From Methanomicrobiales archaeon (lineage in GTDB: Archaea; Halobacteriota; Methanomicrobia; Methanomicrobiales; Methanospirillaceae): DNA of 64,000 bases. A program made the position numbers and the translations under genes. Shown here piece after piece: positions 38,674 to 47,679 of this stretch. Position 1 is the first letter of the stretch. Each line of letters begins with the position of its first letter. Where the stretch lies: the NCBI GenBank assembly GCA_025358115.1, contig JANYKQ010000038.1, forward strand, positions 30,509 through 94,508, in the 5' to 3' direction. The notes beneath the pieces were generated by a model. The model was not told the DNA's origin, did no database searches, and was given only the letters and a program-made list of their open reading frames with translations.

Positions 38674-38840
38674 GCTGCCGCCCCCACAAAGGGGCTTCTT
38701 GTGCCGGGGTTCAATGACCGGATACTCTTCCTTAAAACCGATTTGCCCAGCGAGGCCCCGACGAGGCGGCCGAGCGACCCCCGAAGGGGGTGGGAAGACT
38801 CCTGATATCTATAAGAGGCAAATCTGATTTTCATTATATG
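38674..38840 (+). repeat. Repeat B copy 2
   Basis: GCTGCCGCCCCCACAAAGGGGCTTC...GATTTGCCCAGCGAGGCCCCGACGAGGCGGCCGAGCGACCCCCGAAGGGGGTGGGAAGACTCCTGA...CTGATTTTCAT. Confidence 0.75.
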
Positions 38841-38914
38841 GGTACGAAATCCCGTTTATATCTGTTTTAAAAAGATCTGGAATATTCTTAGAAAAATCCG
38901 GTGAAGGGAAAACC

Positions 38915-39922
38915 TCACTCCTTCTTCAGGCCCCCGCCCGCACCCCTGCGCCCCTCCCGCCAGGTCCGGAACTTCTCGGGCAGGTTCACAAGTCCCTTGG
39001 GCAGGAAGATGATCGTGAGGATGAGGATGAACCCCACTATTACGTATCTCCCGAAGGTGAGCCCCGTCATCTTGAGGCCTTCCCATATGAATGTCAGCAC
39101 AACCGTACCGACAACCGGGCCGGCCAGGGTGCCAAGGCCCCCGAGAATTACGAAAGTAATAGGCCAGAACGAGTTGTCAACCCCGTACAGTTCGGGCGTC
39201 AGGTAGCCGATATGGTGGATCTGCAGTGCTCCGGCAACCCCGGCAAGGTATGCACTTATGCCAAAGGCGATGAGGCGGTATCGGACCGGGTCAACGCCCG
39301 CAGCCCGGGCTTCCAGCTCGTTCTCCCGGATTGCCAGGAAGGCAAGACCTATCCGGGATTTCATGATATACCAGATTGCAGCGAGAGTAGCAATCGTGAT
39401 GAAAAGGATTGCATAGTATTCTATGAGCTGGTACCCGGGAATGGACGGGCTCACGAGTCGGGGGGAGGCGATCCCGTCCCATCCCCCGGTGAAGGGGGCG
39501 AATACGCTGACGGTGAGGGTCTGGACAATGATGGCAAACCCGAACGTGACCATGGCAAGGAACCACTCCTTGAGCCGGACGCAGGTGAGCCCGATGAGAA
39601 TCCCGATGACTGCGGCAACAGCGGCCCCGATGAATATTGTAATGAAGGGCGAAAATCCGCTCTGCAGGGCAATCATTGTCGAAGCATAGGCCCCGATGCT
39701 GAAGAACGCGGCGTGGCCAAGCGATCCCTGACCGGAATAGGCGAGCAGGTTCCAGGCCGATGCAAATATGATGGAGATGAGCATCAGGACTGCGAGATTT
39801 AAGAGGAACATGCTGTCCGAGAGGAAGGGCAGCGCAGCCGCGAGAACGAGTGCTGCAACCAGGCCGTATGTTGTCAGGTCCTTCCGTTGGAAATTCATGT
39901 CCTTACTCCCCCTTGTCGCCAA
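38915..39922 (-). CDS. livM: branched-chain amino-acid-type ABC permease
   Basis: Multi-TM; LLAYSGQGSLGHAAFFSIGAYAS...FLAIRENELEARAAGVDPVRYRL. Confidence 0.94.
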   Translation of the reverse strand: MATRGSKDMNFQRKDLTTYGLVAALVLAAALPFLSDSMFLLNLAVLMLISIIFASAWNLLAYSGQGSLGHAAFFSIGAYASTMIALQSGFSPFITIFIGAAVAAVIGILIGLTCVRLKEWFLAMVTFGFAIIVQTLTVSVFAPFTGGWDGIASPRLVSPSIPGYQLIEYYAILFITIATLAAIWYIMKSRIGLAFLAIRENELEARAAGVDPVRYRLIAFGISAYLAGVAGALQIHHIGYLTPELYGVDNSFWPITFVILGGLGTLAGPVVGTVVLTFIWEGLKMTGLTFGRYVIVGFILILTIIFLPKGLVNLPEKFRTWREGRRGAGGGLKKE

Positions 39923-40781
39923 ACAACCCGGTTGGCCGCACGATGAGCACCACTATCAGGATGATGAACGAGACTGCATCTTTCCAGATCCCGCCAAGGA
40001 AATAGGCAGCCCCGTTCTCGGCAAGGCCCATTAAGAGCCCGCCAATGATAGCGCCCGGGATGCTGCCAAGCCCGCCCAGGATGATGATGGCAAACGCCTT
40101 GACTGCGGGGATCGATCCCATGTACGGGTTGAAGACCTGCCCGCTCACCACCCAGAGCGTTCCTGCCGCGGCCGCGAGTGCGCACCCGAGACCAAAACTG
40201 ATCACATCAATCCGCTCGACATCGATACCGACAAGCATTGCCCCTTTCCGGTTCTGGCTCGTGGCCCGCATCTCCATGCCAATCCGTGTACGATTGAGGA
40301 AAATATACAGGGCAATAAGAATTGCCGCGGTGAACGCAATGATGATGATATAGTCGAGCGGGACATTGAGTGACCCGACGGGGATCGTGATCCCGTCATA
40401 CGGGCTCTTCACGCTCTGCCAGGCATCACCCCAGATCATGGCAGCCCCGTTCTGGAATATGTAGATCAGGCCAATGGAAAGAAAGATCTCATTGAGTTTA
40501 CCGGTCCCGAGAATCGGCCGGAAACAGAGCCGTTCGATGATTGCCCCGATACCGACCAGGGCAAGCATGGACAACAGGAGGATCACGTAGGGATTGATGC
40601 CGGTTAAGAGAAAGACCGTTGCAGTGATGTACGCCCCAATCATGAGGAATTCCCCGTGGGCGAAATTGACAATCTTCATTACGCCAAAGATGAGGTTCAA
40701 GCCGGTGGCGAGCAGGATGTAGATGCAACCGGCATACAGCCCCCAGAACATGATCTGTAAAAATATCCCAAGGTTGTCCAT
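39903..40781 (-). CDS. livH: branched-chain amino-acid-type ABC permease
   Basis: GLYAGCIYILLATGLNLIFGVMKIVNFAHGEFLMIGAY. Confidence 0.95.
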   Translation of the reverse strand: MDNLGIFLQIMFWGLYAGCIYILLATGLNLIFGVMKIVNFAHGEFLMIGAYITATVFLLTGINPYVILLLSMLALVGIGAIIERLCFRPILGTGKLNEIFLSIGLIYIFQNGAAMIWGDAWQSVKSPYDGITIPVGSLNVPLDYIIIIAFTAAILIALYIFLNRTRIGMEMRATSQNRKGAMLVGIDVERIDVISFGLGCALAAAAGTLWVVSGQVFNPYMGSIPAVKAFAIIILGGLGSIPGAIIGGLLMGLAENGAAYFLGGIWKDAVSFIILIVVLIVRPTGLFGDKGE

Positions 40782-40856
40782 GGCGTCTTTCGTATCCCTC
40801 TTTTGATTATGCTATAAAATCGGAATGCTTCAGATAAAAATAGATGTGTATTGAAT

Positions 40857-42188
40857 TTATGCGCTTCCTGCGGTATACCATGCGGGCAGGATAAAGTCTG
40901 TTGTCTTTAAATTGTCCGGCCAGACAATCGCGGGCCGTGTCTCCCCGGCAGTGGCATTCATCGCAAGCTGCTCCATCCAGAGATCAAAGTTCGATTCCCG
41001 ATAGTCCGGTGAGAATGAGATGGTCTGGTCCTTCATTGCCTCGATCACCTGGGGCATCTTCAGGTCAACCAGCGCCTGCCTGACCGTTGTCTTGTCAGTG
41101 GTTCCTGCATTTCCGATCGCTTTTGCAGCAATGAACACACCCTCGTAGGTTGATGCACCCATCATGTCGGGATAGGTGCCGAATTTAGCGAAATATGCCT
41201 GCTTGAATGCACCCTGGGCATCGGCTACTGCGCCGGCCGGGGCGGTGTAGGGTGAGAACCTGCTCTCGATGATGGCTCCTTCCCCGTACTGGCCAAGGTC
41301 CTTGTAGAACTGGGCATTGTCATTATTCTCCACATTGAGGAAGAGCGTGTTGAGGCCGATGTCCCTGCGGGCCTGCGTGATGATGGGGGCGCCTTCATTC
41401 GGGAAGGCTGCGATATAGACCGCGTCGGGTGTGGCAGCCTTGATTGCGGTCAGCTGGGTCCGGAAATCGCTCTCCCCCATCTTGAAACTCTGCTGGGAGA
41501 CGAGCTGGATATTGAGCTTGTTCTTGGTGATGGTGTTGTTCACTGCGGTCTGCACGCCTTTGCCAAATGCCGTATCCTGGTACAGGAGAGCAAGGCGGAG
41601 CGGGCGGTCAGCGGAATACCCGTACTTTTTTGCGAGTGCCGTGCGGACAACCTGGTCGATAAAACTCGTGGTGTACTGGCCATAGGTATCGGTGGTCGGG
41701 CAGTGGTGGAAGATATAACTGGTATCAATGTCCGTGCGGTGGGTGATGACAGGGCTCGATGCACCGGTGACGATATAGGGCACTTTGTATTCGGCAATGG
41801 TCTGCTCGTACGCAGAGGTAACTGCGCTTGAGTACCCGCCAACAAGGATATCCACCTTGTCATCGGTGATCAGCTTGGTGGCTGCTTTCTGGCCGCCCGC
41901 CTGGGTGGACTCATCGTCGCCGACAATCAGCCTGACCTGGGCCTTCGACCCGTCCTTTAAGGTCACCCCGCCAGCGGCATTGATCTTGTCGGCAGCAACC
42001 TGCGCCGACTGCCACATGTTCGTGCCGACATTGCTTGCCGGGCCGGTCAGTGATGCAATAACCCCGATCTTGATGACGCCCGGTGATGCCGGTGTTGTCT
42101 GCGCCTGCGTTGCTGCCGGCTGGGTACAGCCGGCGAAGAGTGCGGCCATGACAAGCAGGACCGCTATAAAGAGAACCTGGTATTTCAT
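40857..42188 (-). CDS. livK: ABC transporter substrate-binding protein (LivK-like), copy 2
   Basis: Near-identical over full length to 37197..38528. Confidence 0.93.
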   Translation of the reverse strand: MKYQVLFIAVLLVMAALFAGCTQPAATQAQTTPASPGVIKIGVIASLTGPASNVGTNMWQSAQVAADKINAAGGVTLKDGSKAQVRLIVGDDESTQAGGQKAATKLITDDKVDILVGGYSSAVTSAYEQTIAEYKVPYIVTGASSPVITHRTDIDTSYIFHHCPTTDTYGQYTTSFIDQVVRTALAKKYGYSADRPLRLALLYQDTAFGKGVQTAVNNTITKNKLNIQLVSQQSFKMGESDFRTQLTAIKAATPDAVYIAAFPNEGAPIITQARRDIGLNTLFLNVENNDNAQFYKDLGQYGEGAIIESRFSPYTAPAGAVADAQGAFKQAYFAKFGTYPDMMGASTYEGVFIAAKAIGNAGTTDKTTVRQALVDLKMPQVIEAMKDQTISFSPDYRESNFDLWMEQLAMNATAGETRPAIVWPDNLKTTDFILPAWYTAGSA

Positions 42189-42199
42189 CTCATATCCCC

Positions 42200-42218
42200 T
42201 ATGCTATGATATAGCATG
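42200..42218. promoter_or_regulatory. interrupted palindrome (T)ATGCTAT-GAT-ATAGCAT(G) upstream of livK copy 2
   Basis: Perfect 7-bp arms with 3-nt spacer, 12 nt upstream of the ATG. Confidence 0.5.
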
Positions 42219-42426
42219 TCACAGTAAGTTTTGGGAATTAACCTAAAAAGAATATCGATTTTATCTCCGGGAAGAAGGAAGCTGTTTTTTCCCGTTCTGT
42301 CCGTCATGTCAATCAGGATCCTGGAGAAAAAAACCGGCGGAATCGAATTCATGAGATACGTATTTCCCGCTGAGAGAATTCCGGAACAGGGCATGCTTTT
42401 TTACCAGCGAAAAGGAATGTTCCATC

Positions 42427-42987
42427 ATGGACAATGGACCCGTGGTGCCCGGCACAATTCACCGGGTTCCTGCCGCAATGGCCTTACGCATATGCCCCCA
42501 TTGCGGAAAGGAGTCTGCCGAGGAGTCGCCACGGTTCTGCAGCGGGTGCGGTGCCCGGATGGACGGGGGCATCCCGCCCGGGTCCCCGGCCTATGGCGGA
42601 ACGGGCCGGGTGGAGAAAAATGCAACCATGGCGGGATTCTGTTCGTCGGTCCTTCCCGGTCTCGGGCAGGTGTACAATGGCGAGACCCTCAAAGGGGTAA
42701 TCCTCTTTTTTCTCACCCTTGCGGGGTTTTTCATCTTCTTAATCCCCGGTTTCATTGTCTGGCTCTATGCCATGTATGATGCGCATGCAGTTGCGGGGAA
42801 GATGAACACGGGAGAGGTTGAGTTTAAGGAGATGCAGATGCTTCCCATGATCCTGTTCATTGCAGGGGCCGTGATTGTTATCCTGTTCGTACTTATCGCA
42901 GTTACCCTGGTAGTATTCTCGAGCCTGATGGCCCGGCTCGGCCCGGTTGATACAACCAGCCTCAACCGGCTCTTTACCCTGAAATAA
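42427..42987 (+). CDS. zinc-ribbon plus TM2-like membrane protein
   Basis: CPHCGKESAEESPRFCSGCG then VLPGLGQVYNGETLKGVILFFLTLAGFFIFLIPGFIVWLYAMYDA; real start may be an internal Met. Confidence 0.75.
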   Translation: MDNGPVVPGTIHRVPAAMALRICPHCGKESAEESPRFCSGCGARMDGGIPPGSPAYGGTGRVEKNATMAGFCSSVLPGLGQVYNGETLKGVILFFLTLAGFFIFLIPGFIVWLYAMYDAHAVAGKMNTGEVEFKEMQMLPMILFIAGAVIVILFVLIAVTLVVFSSLMARLGPVDTTSLNRLFTLK

Positions 42988-43152
42988 AAAACTTCCCAAC
43001 AGGTCAGGTCGATATTTCTCCCGGTTTAGCTGATTCATTCACGTAATTACCCGGTGTGGAAAATCCCCTTTATCACTCAGGAACCGGAACCCGCAGGAAC
43101 TTTCCGGACCTTAAATGACAATAAAAAAGAGACCCTTTTTTGCCGGAAAAAA

Positions 43153-44172
43153 TTATTTGCGCCCGGCAATAATTGCCATGGCTGCCAGGGAGACGGCACT
43201 AAAAATTACCATGACAGATGCCGGAGCCTTAGTGGTTGTTGGTAATACTGTCGGGATTGCCGTTACAACCGGAAGTGATGTCTGCACGGTAATGACCGGA
43301 GACGGTGTAGCCACGGTTGTAGGGGGAATTACGACAATATTGAACAGGGTGGATCCGGTTACGTCAACGGTCATGCCGGAGACTTTGACAATGTACTCAT
43401 CCGGTTTGAAGCCCGATGCATCGACCGGAAACGACCACCGGTTCAGGGAACCGGTACCCGCCACGACTTTAACCGATCCCGAAGCTCCCGAGAATTCGGC
43501 TCCCTGGGTCTTTGACGTGGGCTTGAATGACGATGAGGTAATGTCGACCATGAGAGAATCTCCGACAGCAAGATTGGTTGAACCTTCAATCGTGAACTGT
43601 TCCCCGACTCCATGATCCCCGACCGGGTAGATGAATGCTGTCGGGGGATTGACAATGAATGAGGTTGTGGCAAAGGTATCATCGATATTCTGGCTGCTGA
43701 TGGCCTGCATCAGGGCACTGGCACTTGCGGGGGTCTGGAGGCTGCCGGCCCCGGTGAGCTGGTAGATGGCAGTCCCGCTTCCCAGCTGGCGGTTGATGAC
43801 CCTGCCGGTAGCAGCGTCATAGTAAATGTCGAACTGCCCGTTCATCATCGGATGCTGGATCAGGACAAAGTACTGTCCGGATGAAAGGGCCCGGGTATCG
43901 GCAGACGTGAGTTGATATTCATAGGAATTATCGGCATTTGTCGAGACGGTTGTGATCTTCACGTAATTGTTCCCGAACAGCCAGACCTGCAGGCCATCCC
44001 GGGGGTGACCGGTGGCAATGCCGTGGATATATACCGGATCTCCGTTGGCAATAGCGGGTGCTCCGGAAAAGGAGCTTCCGGGCGAGAGGGAGATGGCCGC
44101 GACCGGGGAAATGACCAGCATGACTGCCAGGATGAAGAGGATGACAGAGGTGCGAACAGGAGCGTGTATCAT
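43153..44172 (-). CDS. secreted/cell-surface protein, DUF3821-like
   Basis: Signal peptide, C-terminal Thr/Pro-rich stalk and TM (VMVIFSAVSLAAMAIIAGRK). Confidence 0.72.
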   Translation of the reverse strand: MIHAPVRTSVILFILAVMLVISPVAAISLSPGSSFSGAPAIANGDPVYIHGIATGHPRDGLQVWLFGNNYVKITTVSTNADNSYEYQLTSADTRALSSGQYFVLIQHPMMNGQFDIYYDAATGRVINRQLGSGTAIYQLTGAGSLQTPASASALMQAISSQNIDDTFATTSFIVNPPTAFIYPVGDHGVGEQFTIEGSTNLAVGDSLMVDITSSSFKPTSKTQGAEFSGASGSVKVVAGTGSLNRWSFPVDASGFKPDEYIVKVSGMTVDVTGSTLFNIVVIPPTTVATPSPVITVQTSLPVVTAIPTVLPTTTKAPASVMVIFSAVSLAAMAIIAGRK

Positions 44173-44273
44173 AGTACTCAGCCGTTATTATGCCTTAAAT
44201 GATGATGAAGGTGTGGCCTGTTTTACCGGTTCCTTCGCGGTATATCTAAATAGTAAAATAGCAACCAATCCTC

Positions 44274-44408
44274 ATGGATTCAAAACAACAAACCGTTCGC
44301 GTAAAAAAAGATAAACCGATCTGTGCAAAATGCCAGGATACCAATCTCAAAGTCCGGCCGGATGGCAGCTATACCTGCAAGCGGTGCGGGTACGACAGCT
44401 CCAAATAA
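44274..44408 (+). CDS. 44-aa zinc-ribbon protein
   Basis: Manual translation MDSKQQTVRVKKDKPICAKCQDTNLKVRPDGSYTCKRCGYDSSK*. Confidence 0.65.
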   Translation: MDSKQQTVRVKKDKPICAKCQDTNLKVRPDGSYTCKRCGYDSSK

Positions 44409-44954
44409 CCAATATTTTCAAAAGTGAACCTGCCAGAAAAGGGATTAAGATTCCCCGTATTCTTTGACGTATTCTCTATACTCAAGCCAAAGGTGCAGCT
44501 TTTTTAACCCGGCGAAAGGTTTTTTTTTAATTATGCGGGGGCAATCTTTTTTTCCCTTTTGTTGGGCCAATCCTCATGAACGGAAGTTCGCACCCGAAGC
44601 ATGAAAACCGTCCTGGATTTTCTCCCGCCCCGGTGTCTCTCCTCAGGTAAGGCGGGGGAGGAAGGTTTTATTTTCATTCTTAAACTGTCGCACAGTAAGC
44701 CCCGTCAAGGGCGGCGATGTCCATCCAGCATTGGGAGTAGAAAATATCTTGACCTTCGTCAACAAAGTTAAGAGCGCGATTTTCACGTCCACTATCCGCT
44801 TTCCCTGATATTATCAGGAACCGGTTCTCATGCCGGCCTTCCGGGGAGAATATTGCAATTTGATTTTTCTTAAAGGAAGTTTAACCCCGGGTCAAAAAAT
44901 ATCCCGCGAAAAAGGATGGAGAATTAAACGAGAATATATAGTCCGGTAAAACAT

Positions 44955-45839
44955 TTACCGCTCTTCTGAGAACTGTAAAGGCGGGATGGCACAATTTACT
45001 TCAAGATAATTTCCCAGCAGATCGTTTCCCAGCTCTTTCCGGTTATGTGCCGGTAAGGGTTTCCTGTCGCAACAGAACGAAAATTGCCGCCCGTTGCCTT
45101 CCGGCGATCGCGTGCTTAAGCGGAACAGGGTCTCTGCGCAGTTTTCTGATATGCCAATGAAGAGAATCTCCCGGGTGCCGGCATCAAAGATAAGGTAATC
45201 CCCGGGCTGGGGCGGGACGATCCCGACCTGGGAGGGTTTTAAGTCCCTGCGGGTACTCCAGGACAGACCCATCCAGCCCGGGTCCCCGGGTTTTCCGGTT
45301 GCCGGTAACGGAGATGCGCTCGGTCCGCCGGAGGGGTTCAGGGGATCCCGGTCGCCAAGTTTTCCCCCCGGACTCCCGTTGTCAATGCCCGATGATCTCT
45401 GGTACTTCCGGTGAAAACGCCCGAAATTGCAGGCCGGGGATTCATGAAGATCCTGGCGGTAACGGTATAACAGGTAACTCCTCACGCCCTTGCGTTCGAT
45501 TTCTGAACCAGTCGATGGCGTGACTGAACACTCATAGGTATAGTTTTTGGCATCTTTCCATGCCCACAGGGCCGGGGCAACCGGATGCGGCTGGTCCTCA
45601 GGCATCCTGCTTTTCATGCTGTTCTGCCGGATCTCGTTGATGCATTGCCGTAATGGCTGGCCGGTCTGGCCGATATACATCAGGGAATTATTTTTGGCAG
45701 CCCGGATCCGGAAGAGACCGGGCTCTGAGGGAATGGTATCAAACCGTACATTGGTTGCGCTGAACGGGATCCATGACGACCATGGAAGCCCATACCAGTT
45801 GTCTGAGAGAAAATCGGGATACTTTTCAGGATCTGCCAT
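44955..45839 (-). CDS. double GIY-YIG-domain protein, paralogue 1 (second domain degenerate)
   Basis: GLFRIRAAKNNSLMYIGQTGQPLRQ; linker GDPGWMGLSWS; second GDYLIFDAGTREILFIGISENC; 47680..48585 is a paralogue. Confidence 0.78.
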   Translation of the reverse strand: MADPEKYPDFLSDNWYGLPWSSWIPFSATNVRFDTIPSEPGLFRIRAAKNNSLMYIGQTGQPLRQCINEIRQNSMKSRMPEDQPHPVAPALWAWKDAKNYTYECSVTPSTGSEIERKGVRSYLLYRYRQDLHESPACNFGRFHRKYQRSSGIDNGSPGGKLGDRDPLNPSGGPSASPLPATGKPGDPGWMGLSWSTRRDLKPSQVGIVPPQPGDYLIFDAGTREILFIGISENCAETLFRLSTRSPEGNGRQFSFCCDRKPLPAHNRKELGNDLLGNYLEVNCAIPPLQFSEER

Positions 45840-46190
45840 GAAACACCAGCATTTATTTTTATTGCCAAAGAGGCCCCTTGCTGATGAGATCTGTGTATTG
45901 CCTTCCTAATACAATTTCTGATATATTTCTCATCTTTTTTGACAGATACAGGGCTTATGTTTTTTTGTTGTCAACTTCGTCTTTCACGAGGGAGTAACTC
46001 ACATTTTCCGGGACCCCGGGATAATTAAAAAAGCATGGGAAAACGCACCCTGGCCATCTTCGTTTTTCCGGAAAAAAGCCAGATTTTTTTTAAGCTGGTG
46101 CTCCTGCCTGGAAGCCTTTGAAGAAAATACATACTGATAACCGATATCCGGCAGATTAAAAAAAAGAGAAAAAATTATCCGTTAATGCAC

Positions 46191-46370
46191 TCAGAAGCGG
46201 GGCTTCCGGTGTTTCGGGAGGCAGTCTCTGCAGTAGACGGGCCTTCCCTCAGTTGGCTTGAACGGTACTTCGCATTCTTTTCCACAGTCTGAACAGACTA
46301 CTTTTGTCATTTCACGGGGACCAAAGTCACGGGGACCCTGGTTGCCGCCAAAATTTGATGATCCATACAT
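46191..46370 (-). CDS. 59-aa CxxC...CxxC zinc-ribbon protein, copy 1
   Basis: Manual translation MYGSSNFGGNQGPRDFGPREMTKVVCSDCGKECEVPFKPTEGRPVYCRDCLPKHRKPRF*. Confidence 0.82.
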   Translation of the reverse strand: MYGSSNFGGNQGPRDFGPREMTKVVCSDCGKECEVPFKPTEGRPVYCRDCLPKHRKPRF

Positions 46371-46892
46371 GATAAATTACTCAAACAGTCTGATTATAAA
46401 CTGTAAATTTATATTTGATGCCGGGGTATAAGAGTGTCTGTATTGGGAGTGGCAGAAAATCCGCATTATCCCGCAATAATGGGCACCGGTGTAGTTTTTT
46501 CCGTGTTTTGGAAGGGTATTTTAAAAAAACGCGCACGGATTTTGGAGTTTTTACACCATCCAGCAGGTCCGTCCTGGTGGTGTACCTCAGAAAATTTTCC
46601 TGCCGGTGACCGGTTCCGGTTTTTACCTGGCATTCATTTCCTGGGACCCGGCATTTTTAAATTCTTCAGTTTTCCCGTCTGGGAACATGCGCAGGCTCGC
46701 GGAAAGGGCAGCTTTCCGATTATACTGCAGGACAAAAAAGATGACAACCCGTAAACCTGTAACCGGTAATTTTTTGGACCGGCAAATCCCCAAAATCGAT
46801 ATACCCGGTTTTTAAGCCCATGCAGATCGCTATGCAGGATTAAACAGAGGAAACAAACTAAAAAAAGAGAAAAAATTTTTCCGTTAATACAC

Positions 46893-47072
46893 TCAGAAGC
46901 GGGGCTTCCGGTGTTTCGGGAGGCAGTCTCTGCAGAAGACGGGCCTTCCCTCAGTTGGTTTAAACGGTACTTCGCATTCTTTTCCGCAGTCTGAACAGAC
47001 TACTTTTGTCATTTCACGGGGACCGAAGTCTCGGGGACCGCGGCTGCCGCCAAAATTTGATGATCCGAACAT
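46893..47072 (-). CDS. 59-aa CxxC...CxxC zinc-ribbon protein, copy 2
   Basis: Manual translation MFGSSNFGGSRGPRDFGPREMTKVVCSDCGKECEVPFKPTEGRPVFCRDCLPKHRKPRF*. Confidence 0.82.
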   Translation of the reverse strand: MFGSSNFGGSRGPRDFGPREMTKVVCSDCGKECEVPFKPTEGRPVFCRDCLPKHRKPRF

Positions 47073-47679
47073 GATAATTACTCAAACAGTCTGATTATAA
47101 ACTGTGCTACTATAAATGTGGCCTGAGTATAAGAGGTTCTGTATTGAACCACAGGTTTAGCGGAACAAATCCATGAAAAATGATGGTTTTTGTCCCAGCT
47201 GCCAGGTCCCCTTGTATAATCCGGTCCAGGCATACCGTATGCCGGGTCCCTGTATGCATGGTTTTACGGCACAATGTGTCCCGTGCGCGGGTGCACCGGA
47301 AACCGGTTCCAGATTTTTTTTAGAAATTTCCGGTTTTTCCCGGTACTCTTTTTTAAAGCCATCCGGGCATCACGGGTGTAGTGAGCGGGGTTAACAAAAT
47401 ATCCGGGTACGACGGAGGTCCGGATGGTTCCCTTTGGGCTGCCACCCCCGGGGGGAAAGAGGGGTAACACACCATCGGTCCGGAACTCATGACCATCAGT
47501 TACCGGAAATTCCAGGGTTTTTTACCGGGCAAATCTTTTCTGCCCGAAACTCCGGAAGATGCCGGTGCAGGGGAAGGAATTGTTTCAGATAAGCGTGTTT
47601 TCCCGGGAACAAGTGTCGGGGATCCGGTATGCGCAGGCACCGGCTCGCTGCAACAAAAAATTTCCGGTGAAAAAGAGTA

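Noticed and set aside
39212-39802. 196-aa plus-strand ORF antisense to livM
   Set aside because: Same antisense artefact; D/E/G-rich complement of hydrophobic codons.
47395-47470. Possible ninth Repeat A copy (GGTCCGGATGGTTCCCTTTGGGCTGCCACCCCCGGGGGGAAAGAGGGG)
   Set aside because: Resembles only the core and is too degenerate to call with confidence.
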